A stretch of DNA of 64,000 bases from Dirofilaria immitis (taxonomy: Eukaryota > Nematoda > Chromadorea > Rhabditida > Onchocercidae): NCBI GenBank assembly GCA_024305405.1, contig JAKNDB010000087.1:1116001-1180000 (forward strand), read 5' to 3'. Below are positions 27,100-40,600 of the stretch, piece after piece. How positions within the stretch are numbered: position 1 is the stretch's first letter; each line of letters opens with the position of its first letter. The notes under the pieces were generated by a model that was not told where the DNA came from, made no database searches, and saw only the letters and a list, made by a program, of their open reading frames with translations. The translations under genes and the position numbers were made by a program.

Positions 27100-30000
27100 T
27101 TCATCAGAAAAAAGAAGAAATGAATTTTATTCAAGATGAGAGGAAGACAAAATAAATGTGTAGAAAAATTTTTCTTATCGTTTTGAAAAAGTTTTAAAAA
27201 AAAGTACAAAATTGATTTATTTATCAATCAAATAGATTGAAAAAAAGAGGTTACATTTTTTTATTTTTTTCTTTCAGTGTCTAAATTAATTGATTTTGTG
27301 TAATTTGATCTAAAAAAATTTTTTTTTTTAAGAATCGAATTATTCGTCCTATTTGTAACGAATTTCACTACTCTAGAACTTTATCCAGAAATCTTCTAGT
27401 TATTTCATAATGCAACTATAATTTGCTGATCTAATTATTATATTCGAATTATAATGGATTTAAATTTTTCATATAAGCCGATTTTGCAGCACAACTTGAG
27501 CTATTTCGTTTACGTTGATCGAATCAGAATGATTGCTTTCTAAGTCGGTCATTTATAAAACTTTTTTCTGAATTTATATAAAGGTTTAAGAATATATAAT
27601 AGATTTATTTCATATATTTTAGTATTATTTAAGCATTAATCATTCATTCAGTTCGAATTGAAAAAAAATTTATTTATGAAATATTTCAAATATTTTTAAT
27701 AGACGCAAAATTCATTTTGTGAATTGTTTAAGAAATTCGCAATATTCCACAAAATTCTCATTTCCAATATTATTAATCCAACTTTTCTAATCGTCTATTA
27801 AATTATTCGTTCCTTCTAATTTCATTTTTGTCTTTTTTTTAATCAATAATTTTTCATGCTTATCTAATTTTTGAATATTTTAACCACAATTATCATAACA
27901 TACATCATATTATCATCATCCTTAATTATGATTAAACTGTAAGAAAATGTAAATCTTGAAATGCTAGCTAATTTTGTTACTTCTTTCCTTGCCATTCGTA
28001 TTTCTTTTGCATCAATCCATTATATCATTTTATTCCAATTAACATTTACATAATTAGTAATATTAGATATTAACATTATCATTAATATCATCTGATGCTG
28101 TTATTATTATTATCATCTCTTATTTTTATTTGCAATTTTTGCATTTGCCGTTATAAATTATCACAATAATTGCTTCATTATCACAATAATTACAATCATT
28201 GATGATTAATGCTTGTGTACTTTGCAGTTATAACATTGCTTACTTAGTTTATAATTACTATCTTTATAATAAATATAACCTGCATACTATTGGAATAGCA
28301 TTAATTAGCGAAATAATCATTATTAATACTTTTATCAACATGTCAATGCTACTACGATTATCAGTGTTAGTAATCAAAAACTATTATTGCTATTATCAGT
28401 ATATTCAGTGATCGTTAATATCAGTAGGATGTTACAAAATTAAATCATTTTCATAATTAATCATAATTACTCTCACTTTTCTATCATCTTTACCAACAAT
28501 TTTATAAATGGAAAAAATTTTTTTACATATTTTTATTATTCAAAAAAGATAAAGGATGCAAGAACATTTTGGTGATTATCAAAATAAAAAAAAAAAAATT
28601 AGTTACGAGTAAAATAGCATATTGATTTTTTTGCTTTGAAAAAGGAATGAAGAAATGAAAATAAACATTCAGAGGAGGAGAAAGAGAAAGAAAGAAAAGT
28701 AAAAAAATGGAAAAAAGAAAACTTACATTTGGGACTTTTTTCGAGAAATTTTAATCGTTTTGCTTTATTTAAAAATAATTATCGTACAATCGTAACATTG
28801 CTCTGTCAATTCCAGATTTATTTTTATTTTTATTTTTTACATTCATGAAAAAATGATAAAAATACAACGAAAAATTGTTACAATCAAAATTTCATTCAAG
28901 TAATAATTATCAGCAATTGCAAGTTGATCAAAATTTCAATTGCCATTAATTATAATTTGATCTTAAGCTTAAAATTAGTTCATTATTAAATCAGTATATC
29001 AATCTATGAATTATGATTTTAACCAATGATATTATTTTTACTTTCTCTAACTTTTATCCATTCTATCTATATATCATATATATTTTCATATGGCTTTAAT
29101 CTGAGTTTCCTCGCTTATATCTTAGATATTGCAATCCTTTTTATCTCATACAAATCGATTAGTTTTCATCAATTAATTTATAATAAATACTTTTAAAAGT
29201 TGAAATATATATTTTCTTCTTTAAATTTTCTTTTTCAATATCTCATTTAAAATTCAGGATTATGATAACAAAGAAATTATTTGCGAAGGTAGAGATTATC
29301 AAATTTTAAAAAATATCTATAAACTATTGAAATTATATGCAGAAAAAAATGGACCATTTTAATACATACTTATTAAACATTTTTAATTTCATACATTGCT
29401 TTCTTTTCCTTTTCACAGATTATTATTATCTCAAAATACTTTTTTAAATCATATTTCATATGATAGGAGGAGAAAAAAAGAGGAATAGAAGAAAGATATG
29501 ATGAAGGAAAAAGAAAACTAGTTTTTCAAGTTTAATGTATCTTATATTCGTTCTATTATTTCCATTAAAAACAAGAGAAGAAATAATAGTTAATGAAGCA
29601 GAAGGGCAGTAGATTCAAGGATGAGAAAAGTGAAAACTAATAAAACAAAGGACTATAATGAAGAAATATTAGACAGTATGAATTGTTATCTTTAAAAGTT
29701 ATAGTTTGTAGAAAATTGATAAGAAATGCTGAATTGAAATTAAATCCTCAGTATTAAATCAAAGATTTATTTTTCTTAAAATTTTTTTTCAATTTTATAA
29801 TATTCCTTTTTTTTTAGCGATTCATGTCATAATATATAGCAAGCATATACTAGTGAACATAATTACGATAATTGTTATTTATATAGTTTTGCAAATAAGA
29901 AAAGATTATTTCTTTTCAACTATGACATTTTATCCTGTTTTATTCATCCTTTATTTTTTTCATTTTTTGCACAAATCTATCAAAAATTAAGCAATATAAA

Positions 30001-33000
30001 ATAATTCCGTTTAATCAATATTATGCAAAATGGATTTATTTATAGCACATGTATATATGTTTTATTTTTATGCAAACTTAAATGATAATCATACGCTTCT
30101 TTATTTTTTCCATTTTGTCTTTACCTTTTTTGAGCTAAAAATCTTGGCTTCAGAACATTTTGCTAAATTTGATATGATTATGGCAATTTTGATTAAAATC
30201 AAGTTTTGCTTTTCCAAAAGTGTAAATTAATGCCATTACATTTTCTTGTAAATTTTATTATTGATTCATGTGAAAAAGTAATACTCAATGGAACACTAAG
30301 AAAAATCATCAATATTTCTAAACTAAAAAATTCAAAAAACCATTATAAACATAAGAAATAACAAAAACATAGTAAAATAATAAAAAATAAACAAAACAAA
30401 CACTTCATTAAACGAAAAAATACCCAATAACAACAATCAATTAAATGATTCAGTAGAACTAATAACTACTACATTACAATGATTTCATAATGAAAAAAAC
30501 TGCAAATAATTATGATAGAAATAATAATAATAATAGCAAAATAGGAGAAACAAAAAAAAAAGCAAGTTACAGTGAAATCAAGCAATTCGTAGGTTACTAT
30601 TATTTTCTAATGCGAAAAAAAAGAAAATAAAAGCTTATGAAAATGAAAAAAAAAAATGGAATATTTTTCTGATATGATTACGAAGAAGTGCAAAACGAGA
30701 TAATCAGCAAAATATATTAAATATGCATAAAATTGGATAATATTAGTAAGGTATCCTTTAATGAGAGCATATAACTATTGGATGAAAAGGAAATTTCAGT
30801 ATTTTACCTTACTTTAAAATTTTCTTCGTTTAAAGAAGGAAATAAAATTTATTTACAAAAATTTTTCACTTTTAGTATAATATAACTTATAACTTCATGA
30901 AAACCAAAACAATGCTTATAATTATGGTATAAATTTTGAATAACTGTTAATTGGACATATATTTACTACTATAATTGTCACATTAAATAATAAATCATCA
31001 TCATTTGTGATGCTTGTTTTTAGTTTCTCTTTTTTTTTATTTTTATTCTTAGCAGCATTATTTTTATCATATTCATATTAATATTCTAGTAAAATTTTTT
31101 TCATTTCCAAATTTTTTGCTATTTAAAGCACATATTTTGAAAATTTCCGTATCTTTACATATAATGAATATTAAAAATCCTTTATATTTCATTATATCTA
31201 TGTTGTGACAAGATGCCTATTTCTAATTTTTATCTAAAATATTCTTAAATTCTTCATTTTCTAATTCGTTTTGGAATTATTCATTTATTTTTGATTTCCT
31301 TATTATGTAGAAATAATGTTAATACTAAAAATGGAATATTTAGAACCTTGATTAATTGGTATTTTTCCATGATTTTGCTGAAGTTTAATTTAAACATTTT
31401 TTTCCCATAGCGCCAAGTTAAAAATGAACTACTTGGAGCATATGTTTAATGCGTATGTTTCATTCAAGCATACAAGTCGTCATACACATTGAAAACCTGG
31501 GAACAGATTGAAAATGTTTCGTCCTACAAATCCTCTAATTATTTGGTTAATTGAATATAACTGCTTCATTATGTGCTGTAGATATTATTTATCGCTTTAT
31601 CAAAATTTTTAATTAATATTCGTATTTATTCGAGTTTTTTTAATAATTATACTGCAATAGAAGCTTGTGATTTTTGAAACAGGCAAATTATTTCAAGTTT
31701 AATATGATTTGATGCTTTCTTTTTATTCTTCTTGTCCATTACTTCTTTCTTTTTGTGTTCTTCAATTTCAGTTCATTATCATCAACATTTTTATCATTAG
31801 CATCATCCTTATCGCTATCGTTATGTTAATTACAAATATATGAATGCAAACAACTGTTGAAGAATAAAACAAGTGGTAGGAACGAATAAGTCAGATCGCC
31901 TGAAATTAATTTCTTAGAAACAATGAAATTTGTTCATTAAATAACATCATAGGCATAACTAATCAATATCTGCTCATTCAATGAAATGATGATGATGATA
32001 CTAATAATATGAGCCAAGAAAAGCCATGAAATAATAATATATTAAGATGAAATAACATTAAGAATTCAACACCATTATTATTATTATCATCATCGCATAA
32101 ACATATATGGATATGAATATCATTTGGATAGAAAATATGTGACAAAATATCTTGTAAATAAATGTCTTGTAAAATTTAAATAAAATATAAATGAATTGCA
32201 CATAAATGAATTACACTCTCTAGCAATAGATTAATTGGTGCCAAAAATAGTACATCATATTACGATACCAAAATCAAATGCTTAAATTAATTGTAAAAAA
32301 ATCAAGTTGCTTGATCATTTGTTCTTAAATAATTAATAAAAGATGGATACAACAATTAATTACAATTATGTGCAACTTTAGCGAGCACCAAGTATCAGAA
32401 TTTCAATAAATATATTTTCTGGTCTTATTCATTTATAAATTTTAATGCTTGAAATGTTCGTACTAATCAGATCAGTACTAATATTCTTACACATATATAT
32501 CTAATATTAACCATTAATAAGAAAATTTGTTGATAATATTGATGGTAATTATTGCTTTTGTACGTAAAGCACATGTTGTTGATATATGCTAGAAATTGTA
32601 AGACGTAAAAATTTTTTCATAAAAATACTCATAAAAAATATATTTCTTATATATTCAAAAATCATTAATGCAGTCATATTTTTATGACAGAGAGATGACT
32701 GCTATTGTTTAATTATTGAATTATTGGCAAACATAGTGATGTTAGATAAATTTTTATGATATTATGTTATTATTTGAAAATAATAATTATTATTAATAAT
32801 AATGAAATATTTCTTAAATCATTTCTTGTTGTTTAGATTAAATGTTGTATTCAAAATACATTAAATGAATTATTTTTTACGATTCTTATTGTTATCATTC
32901 TGTACTATTGTATTCATTTTTTCATTATCAAGACATTTACGATTCCTATTATTATTATTTTGATATTGTCGTATTTACTTCATTATCAAGAGATATTTCA

Positions 33001-33230
33001 TTATCATAAGGATCTTTTTGTTTAACAATTACCGTTATACCTATCGGATGGAATAAATCTGAAGTGAATTAGTAGATGAGAAAGCGAAGCAAAAGAATTT
33101 TAATCCAATTTATTGAATTTTCAATTTTCCGTTTCATCACTGTCTTGATGATAATTCAAGATATCTCACATTTTTACTTCATTTAATTATTAAAATATTA
33201 ATTTCATTTATCTTATATCTTTTTCACACC
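27100..33230. other. Gene desert, right part, with a strand-composition switch
   Basis: No convincing gene. From about 30290 to 30720 the plus strand changes from T-rich to strongly A-rich, with AAACAAAAACA-type and (AAT)n sequence. It then returns to mixed composition. At 32877-32995 there is an imperfect tandem duplication of about 60 bases; both halves start TTACGATTC and end CATTATCAAGA. A less AT-rich patch at 31411-31490 follows a TCCCATAG acceptor-like site, but no family was recognised in it. Confidence 0.45.
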
Positions 33231-33237
33231 ACTTTGT

Positions 33238-33880
33238 TCACTTTTGAAAAAGCATAGAAATACAAAATTTTTGTTTTTCAATCAATTTTCTTGTCAAATC
33301 CAATATTGAAAACTTTTTTCGAGCGAAAGAATCTTCTTGTTTGTTTTTGTAGCTTGTTAATTGGAGATTGATTCTTCTTGCTATACAGCTCAGTATGAGT
33401 CGTATGTTCTCTTCATGGCCATCGTTCACCTTGAACTGTCGCTCTTGCTGCTGTCGAATTGTTTTCGATACTGTTTTAAACTTGCTACCATCAAAATGAA
33501 CTTGAGCTCATGCTACTGAATCGTCGAATTATGTCGTACTGTCCTTCCGAACTAAACTATAGAACTGAACTCGAATTGCCCGAGTTCCGAAATCCTTCCC
33601 TCTTAAATCCTTCGGGACTCCCCTCCTTTTCTGACTTCTGACATGCCTCGTGATGGCTGACCTTATTTTGTTGACCGATGAACCGTGGTGTTTTGACGGA
33701 AAACATGTTCATTCCTTCGGCTTCTTGACGTCATTACGACTATGGCATTCTATTCGAAATTTAATGTTTCTTATATATCATAATTTTCCTTTTGTTTACA
33801 ATACTTGCCGTAGCGCTATTTGACCTTTGACCCGCTATATACAATCAATCTTGTTTTTCGTTTTCACCGATATCCAAAGC
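33238..33880 (-). mobile_element. LTR plus gag-like start of a retrotransposon, degenerate
   Basis: 33500-33880 matches the LTR-like block at 9.4-9.7 kb (TTCGGGACTCC, AACATGTTCATTCCTTCGG, TTTGACCTTTGACC). To its left, on the minus strand, an open frame ending at 33238 reads NDGHEENIRLILSCIARRIN, followed by LQLTSYKNKQEDSF. This is compatible with the N-terminal part of a retroelement gag. The layout is thus LTR then gag on the minus strand, truncated within gag. The family is not proven. BEL/Pao is the likely candidate, given the zinc-knuckle fragment at 50.2-51.6 kb. Confidence 0.5.
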
Positions 33881-34677
33881 TGAGCAGTAATATCATTTAT
33901 GATACTTCTTAAATAAAATTGTGATAAAATTATAATTGTCAGAAATAGAAGCAATGTAAGGAACATGTATAAATATGTATATACAAATTTTCCATTTCTT
34001 TGTTTTTCAATTATTCGATTTTGACTAATAGATATTAATACTAGGAATTTATATGTGATACTTTATGCACAGTGAATAATTATACTTTCAAATATTTTTT
34101 TCCTATATTTCCTTTTCCATCACTTACTTTTTTTTCTTAAATTAACAAATTTATAGAAATATCAAATAGTTATCTAATATGTTACCAAAAATAGAGGGAA
34201 TGAAAAATATAATGGTAAAAATTTAATGGAATGTGTGCATTACTTTGAGTATGCTTAAATATAATTTGAATTATGCATTGATTAAGAATGCATTGTAAGT
34301 AAGCGGTAGAACTTTTACGCGGAATAATTATCTTATTAATATTGATAACTATAATTGTATCAATTTTTCGCATTACAAACTATAATCATATTAAAAAATA
34401 ATGACTATAAAATCTTAATAATGATGATGATGATGATGTTAATAATTATAATAATGCTTTTTCTCACGTATTTTCATTTTTTCAGAATTTATTTGCTAAA
34501 AATTTTGCATCTTCCAGGCAATATTCCTGTAACTATTAAAAATTTTGAAACAGAAGCCAAGACGATAAATATTGTGAAGCAACTAATTAATAACCTTATC
34601 TTTTCAAGTGTTTCAAGTTCTGTGTTCCTGATCTGTTCGTATATCTACTTATTGTGTGGTGTTAATTGATAAAACAG

Positions 34678-37600
34678 ATGGTGAAAGAGCTTTGTCATCG
34701 GTGCTCGAAACCCGTGTATCCAACAGATAAAGTTGGTCCATTAAAGGATTCTACATTTTTTCATCAGGGATGCTTCAAGTGCTATATCTGTGGAACACGT
34801 TTAGCATTGAAAACATATTGCAATAATCGAAATGATATCAGCGATCAGGTTAATTTAATAATATTCATTGTCAAAATTTTTATTTAAAAAATGATACAGA
34901 TAAAATAAAATGAAAAAGAAACTATCCATATCATTGTAATAGCAATATTGATCGATTTACTGTGACATATTTTACAAACTTTTTATAATATTTTTCTCCC
35001 TTTTTATAGGAAATTTATTGCAACAGTCATGTACCAATATCGGGTCCACATGATTTACCACCGATGCGTAACGGCCATAGTAACGGAACAAGTCGTAGTA
35101 ATGGTTTTTGTCGTGATGCTGGTCTCAATGATTTAAAATTGCACATGCAATTAAAGCTACGCAAGTTTCAAAACCATATCCTAAAATTAAGCATGCTGGA
35201 GCACGATATGTTGTGGTAAATGATGATCTTGTATTGCAATTATTTTTAAAATTTTGAAACTTAATTTCAAATGAATTATGATAAATTCCAAATCATTTGG
35301 TCAAAATTTTGAACTAATGCAAAATATTGAAAATTAATGCATTTTTGGAGGTAGCTTTATTGATGAATCCAAAATCGAAGTAATCCAAAAGTATATATGA
35401 TAATTTTAACATTTTTTAATTTTGAAAGTTTTAATGAGATCACGACAACTGCATCAATAACTATTGGATTAAAATAAACCATTTAATAGATGAAATTATT
35501 ATAAATTTTGATCATAAAATTACTATTCAGTCTGTAGCATACTTCGTCTATAGAAAATATATTATAATGAACATTCGGCAAAGTTAAATATTTGAGCTTA
35601 ATTCATCGACGAAAAATATAAAATCAAATCAAAAAAATTATTGAATTTATTGATTTTCCAGTGCAATTCAAAGATATTGTAATTAAATCAAGAAATTTTT
35701 CTATTTAAAAATTGAAGAATTTTTCCCATAATTCTTGTTTACATTTATTAAAAAAAAGTGAGTTTTTAGAATTAATTAATTCTGTCATTATTTTTCACTG
35801 ATTTTATTCAAATTCTTTCTTATTAATCATAGTCGACAATTTATTTAAATGTAAATATTTATAAAATCAATCCAAAATTTAAGGATTACGATGCACAAAC
35901 TCGATTGGAATTAATCCATCGTAAGGATGAAGATAAATTATATGAAGCGTTTGATGAAAACAAGAAACGAGAATATGATCAATTTGAAAAAGAAACTAAA
36001 GTGAATTTTTCATCACTGATTGAAATTAATTTTTGAAAATTAATTCAAAAATTTCGATTAAATTTGTAAGTCTGAAGAAAATTTGAAACGAAGGACAAAG
36101 TTAAAATATTGGAATTTATTCAAATGTTAGAAAGATTTCAGAATTTTCTCTTTTAAATAAAAGAAAATTTGAATTTTTGGCTTTAAATGATAACTGTAGG
36201 AAGAATGGGAACAAGCTTTGGCTGATTTTGCTCGAAAATACGAGAAAGGCCAACAGAGTAACAGAAATAAGGAAGATCTGATTAGGCATTTAACGATAAA
36301 GCGTGACAAAAACTGGAAACTTTGCATCAACAACGGAAAGAACGCGAACGATTGCAGACAGCGGAATTGGTTGATCGACAAGCTAGAGAAATGCTGGAAT
36401 TATTTAAGCGAGCAAGAGTGGTAAAATTTTGGTACTAATGAAAATTTAAAATGAAATTTAGGAAATTTTTAAATGAATTTCAATGTTGTACGCAAAATAA
36501 AATTTAATCTAAAAAAGAGGACAAAAAGAAATTTATTAAATTTTGAATGCGTAAATTTTAAAACAATAATTGATAAGATCATGATAAATGCAATTGTAGG
36601 TTGGTCATTCTAATGTTTAATTTGAATTGGATAAATGATTTAAGATAGATATATTGATTATTAACAAATTATATTTTTATCCTTTAGCTCTATGAAGATA
36701 TAATCATCGTCAAAATGTCGTTAAATAATTTTTTCATAATCATTTCAAATGTTCATTACTGATCAAGTTCACTGAATTTTTACAAATTTATATTCATTTC
36801 AAAAAAATCATTTCAAGAGCTCAAAAATTCAAATTTCTAAAGCTTTTTGAATTATTGCGTATTTTGGTTTAATTAACAATTCGTGATAAGAGATTAATGA
36901 TCTGACGAATGATCTTTTTCTTATATTCCTTTATATTACAGTACTTCATCGTTTCAAAAAGCAATGCTAGTTTTTGAGTATTAAATTTAACGAAAATAGT
37001 TAAATAATTAATTTATAATCTGTTAGTGCAAATGTATCAATCAAAACAAAAGATCGTCAAATATTTTCGATGAAATATATCATTTCATTATTAATAAGTT
37101 TGACCTGAGAAGAAATATAATAGCGATTTTATTAGTTTCATCATTAGAAATACATTTTGCCAATTATAAATTTTAACTTTTGTTTGTTTTTTTACATATT
37201 TTCTCATCAAAAATCAAGCAATTTATTATGTTAAGTTAAAAATATTTTATGATATCTCTTGCAACAAAAAGTCTCCAAAAATTGAAATTTTAGATTATTA
37301 TTCAAATATATTATATGTATAAATTTTCGTTAGATTTTATTGATGACTTTTAAATAATTTCTTGAATTCATGCAAATTTTTCGTCAGGAATGTGATGATT
37401 CTTCATATAGAGATCCACCATCATATCCAACAACACCACCACCACCACAACCACCGGTATGTAGTAAGCGTGACATTTATACAAGTACAGTGGTATTTGA
37501 AGCGATCGATGAAGTGGCAATCACTATAGCACAATCCGAAATTACCACATTTACCGAATTGATCCGAGCATTAACAGCTAATGCACGAAATGATATTGAA

Positions 37601-40600
37601 AAAGCCAGGTGATTACTGATGTCGATTTAAATAATTTTGACAAAAGGTAAACTAATGTAATATGTTTGAAAGTATTAAAATGATAAATTATCAAAATAAA
37701 ACTTTCTGTATTAAAAAAATAAGCGTATAGAATATTTTTCGGAAAAAATTACACTTAACTACAAAATGTTTAATATTATTTCATTGTTGACAAAAGTTTA
37801 TTCTGTATTATATATATGCATATAAAATACGTATATCATTCAGCTTATCATCTGCTAACAATTTTAATAAAATTAAATTATATGATTCTTTATTTTAAAA
37901 TATGATCAATTAGAAAATCATTTCATAAATGCTCGGATTAAAAATTTTTCTCAACAAATTAATATTATTTCATTACTAAATGATAATGTATTAACATGTA
38001 GCATGCATGTACGCGTATTAAATGAAAACAAAAAAAAAGACGAAAACTTCTTAAATGTAAAATTTTTTTCCTTTTTTAATTTTTGCTTATTTCTAAATTT
38101 TTTTAACTTCTAAATTTGATAAAAAATTTTTGAAAAGAACACTATAATTTTAGAGAGTTTCTTTCTTTATAAAAATAAGTGTATGAGTATAATGCATTTC
38201 AAATATTACTTACGGATGATACTTTTGGAATTAAAATGAAATTAAAAATGTCGAATCGTTAAATTGCAACTTTCATAAATTTTTATAAAATTGATTATTA
38301 ATTATAAAATAAACTTGCAATCATTTAAGCAATGGATTAATTAACATTTGAATTTTGATTTGTTTGGATTTATAAATGATGAAAGTGAATTTATATAATT
38401 TCAGAGCCATATATCGATGGATTACAATTAAAAATTTGGATGTAATGCAATTCGATACTCATATAGATAGCAATACACCGATGGGTTTATTACGTGGAAT
38501 TAAATATGGTACCGAAAGTTATCATGTTTTATTCAAACGATTATGCAGGTATCTACTATTATTTCTTAAATTATTGTATTATGGGTCAGTTTGAAATTTT
38601 GATCGATTACTCTTGATATTTTAATAGAATTGGAAATTTTCCTTTTGAATGATTATTTCTCATGCCGTTGACGATTTTCAAAATCTCTAAGAAAGAATAA
38701 AGAATGAAAAATAAAATTTCAAATTACCTTCTTTTCAGTTATATATATATATATCAAAAGCTTAATTTCATGAATTAAAAAAGCAAAAAAGTGCAGAATA
38801 AGAAGAATGTATTTTTACAGTTATGCTGGTTTACACTGTGTTGTTATCAAAGGTTATAGTAAATCAGCTGGTTATCAGCCTGGTTATCGATTTGAAGATA
38901 ACAGGTTCCGAAATACCTGGAATGCTGTTTATTTAAGTGGTTCATGGCGTTTTGTGCAGTGTAATTGGGGTGCTAGGCATTTGGTGTAAGTTTTGTTTCA
39001 TTTCATTTCTTTTTTTTTTGCATGAATAAATGAAAATATTCGTTAAAAGAAATATTTAAATTAAAAAAAAAATTAAGAAAGAAAGCTTAGATGGTTGGAA
39101 AAATTAATGAAATGACATTTAAGGAAACTTTTAACAATTTAGCAGTACATGAAAAATTTGACGATCAGTTTAGCTATTTTGGTTCGATTCATTATTCAAT
39201 CAAAATTAGTCTTAATTATATTTCTACTAATTAGAAGAGAACGAAAAGAAATTCTTATAGGAATGCAAAAGAAGGAAGTGCTCGAACAAGTAATAGAAGT
39301 GATAGCTTACGTTATGAATATGATGATCATTATTTCATGACTGATCCTCAGGTACATAAATTGCTGAGTTTTGTTCTTTTCTTGAGTTTTGTAACATTTA
39401 AAAAATCAATATAACATTTTATTATGCCGAGAAAATTAAAAACATTTCTAAAAATTCCATCTTATCAATTTGCTGGGAAAGTTTTTAGCTTTTATGTAAA
39501 AACTTTCTTATCTAATTTAACAAATCATTCTCTTATATTATTGATTACAATAATCTCTTCAATAATAAAATCAAAAAAGGATTATTCAGCTCTGAAAGTC
39601 TCGGAAATTTCTAATCAAATATTTTATTCTCAAGGACATATTGATATATTTGGAAAATTAGCTGGAATTTATCAGAACCAAAAACTTTGCTTCGATTTTT
39701 AAAAAAAATTTTTTTAGATAGAAATGATATGGCCTTTATCGGTCCTTATTTTTTATTTTTTCCCATCCATGTGAATAAATGGTGTAATTTTTGTTTTCTG
39801 ATGAATTTAAAATTGAGGAATCTTGTGAAAAAGCAATTTCCAATTTTTATTGAACTGTTTCTTCTTGAATTCCTCAGCATGATTCAATTTTTGTAAGATT
39901 CCAAAACAAGAATGATACTACTTTAAATTTAATTTCCGGTTCGTTTTTTGAATTTTAGATTTTCATGAAATTATTTCATGGATAAAACAGTTCTTTCATT
40001 ACTATCTTATTAATGTTTAATATGGTACTGAAAATTCATTCATAATCTACAAGATCATGCTATAAATTATGTTATATCTCGTATGCATCTATTTTGTAAT
40101 CAGTTATCAGAGAGAAAATGATGAAGGATTTTTATCAGGAATTTATTTACGAATTTTTCCTCAAGAATCCGAATGGCAATTATTGAAAAATCCAATAACA
40201 TTGCAACAATTTGAAGCATTACCATTCGTACGCTCCCTTTTTTTCCGATATGGTCTAAGTTTTACCGATCCTAATTTACAAGCTGTTGTAAAGGTAAAAT
40301 TTAGTAATAATAATAAAAATTTTGTTGTATATTTGAAAAATTTTATAAATTAAAAGAAAACATCGAAATTAATGGAGAGCAAGTAAAATAAGAGAAAATA
40401 AGGTAACAGTGAATGACAAAGAAACGACTAAATTGAACAAATTTTTCTAGGCGGATCGGAATGGAGCAGCAACGATTTCGATTACCATGTCAAACGAAGC
40501 TCTGAATTCATTGATATTTCATTATAATCTTAGGTAATCATTCTTAATTAGATTGAAAATTTATCATAAGAATAGAGTTTTAAAAATTGTATATTTATGA

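Noticed and set aside
31411..31490. Less AT-rich patch after an acceptor-like site, with LEHMFNAYVSFKH
   Set aside because: A loose resemblance to a glycosyl-hydrolase 47 motif (MF-HAY) was considered, but the frame stops quickly and no second motif is present.
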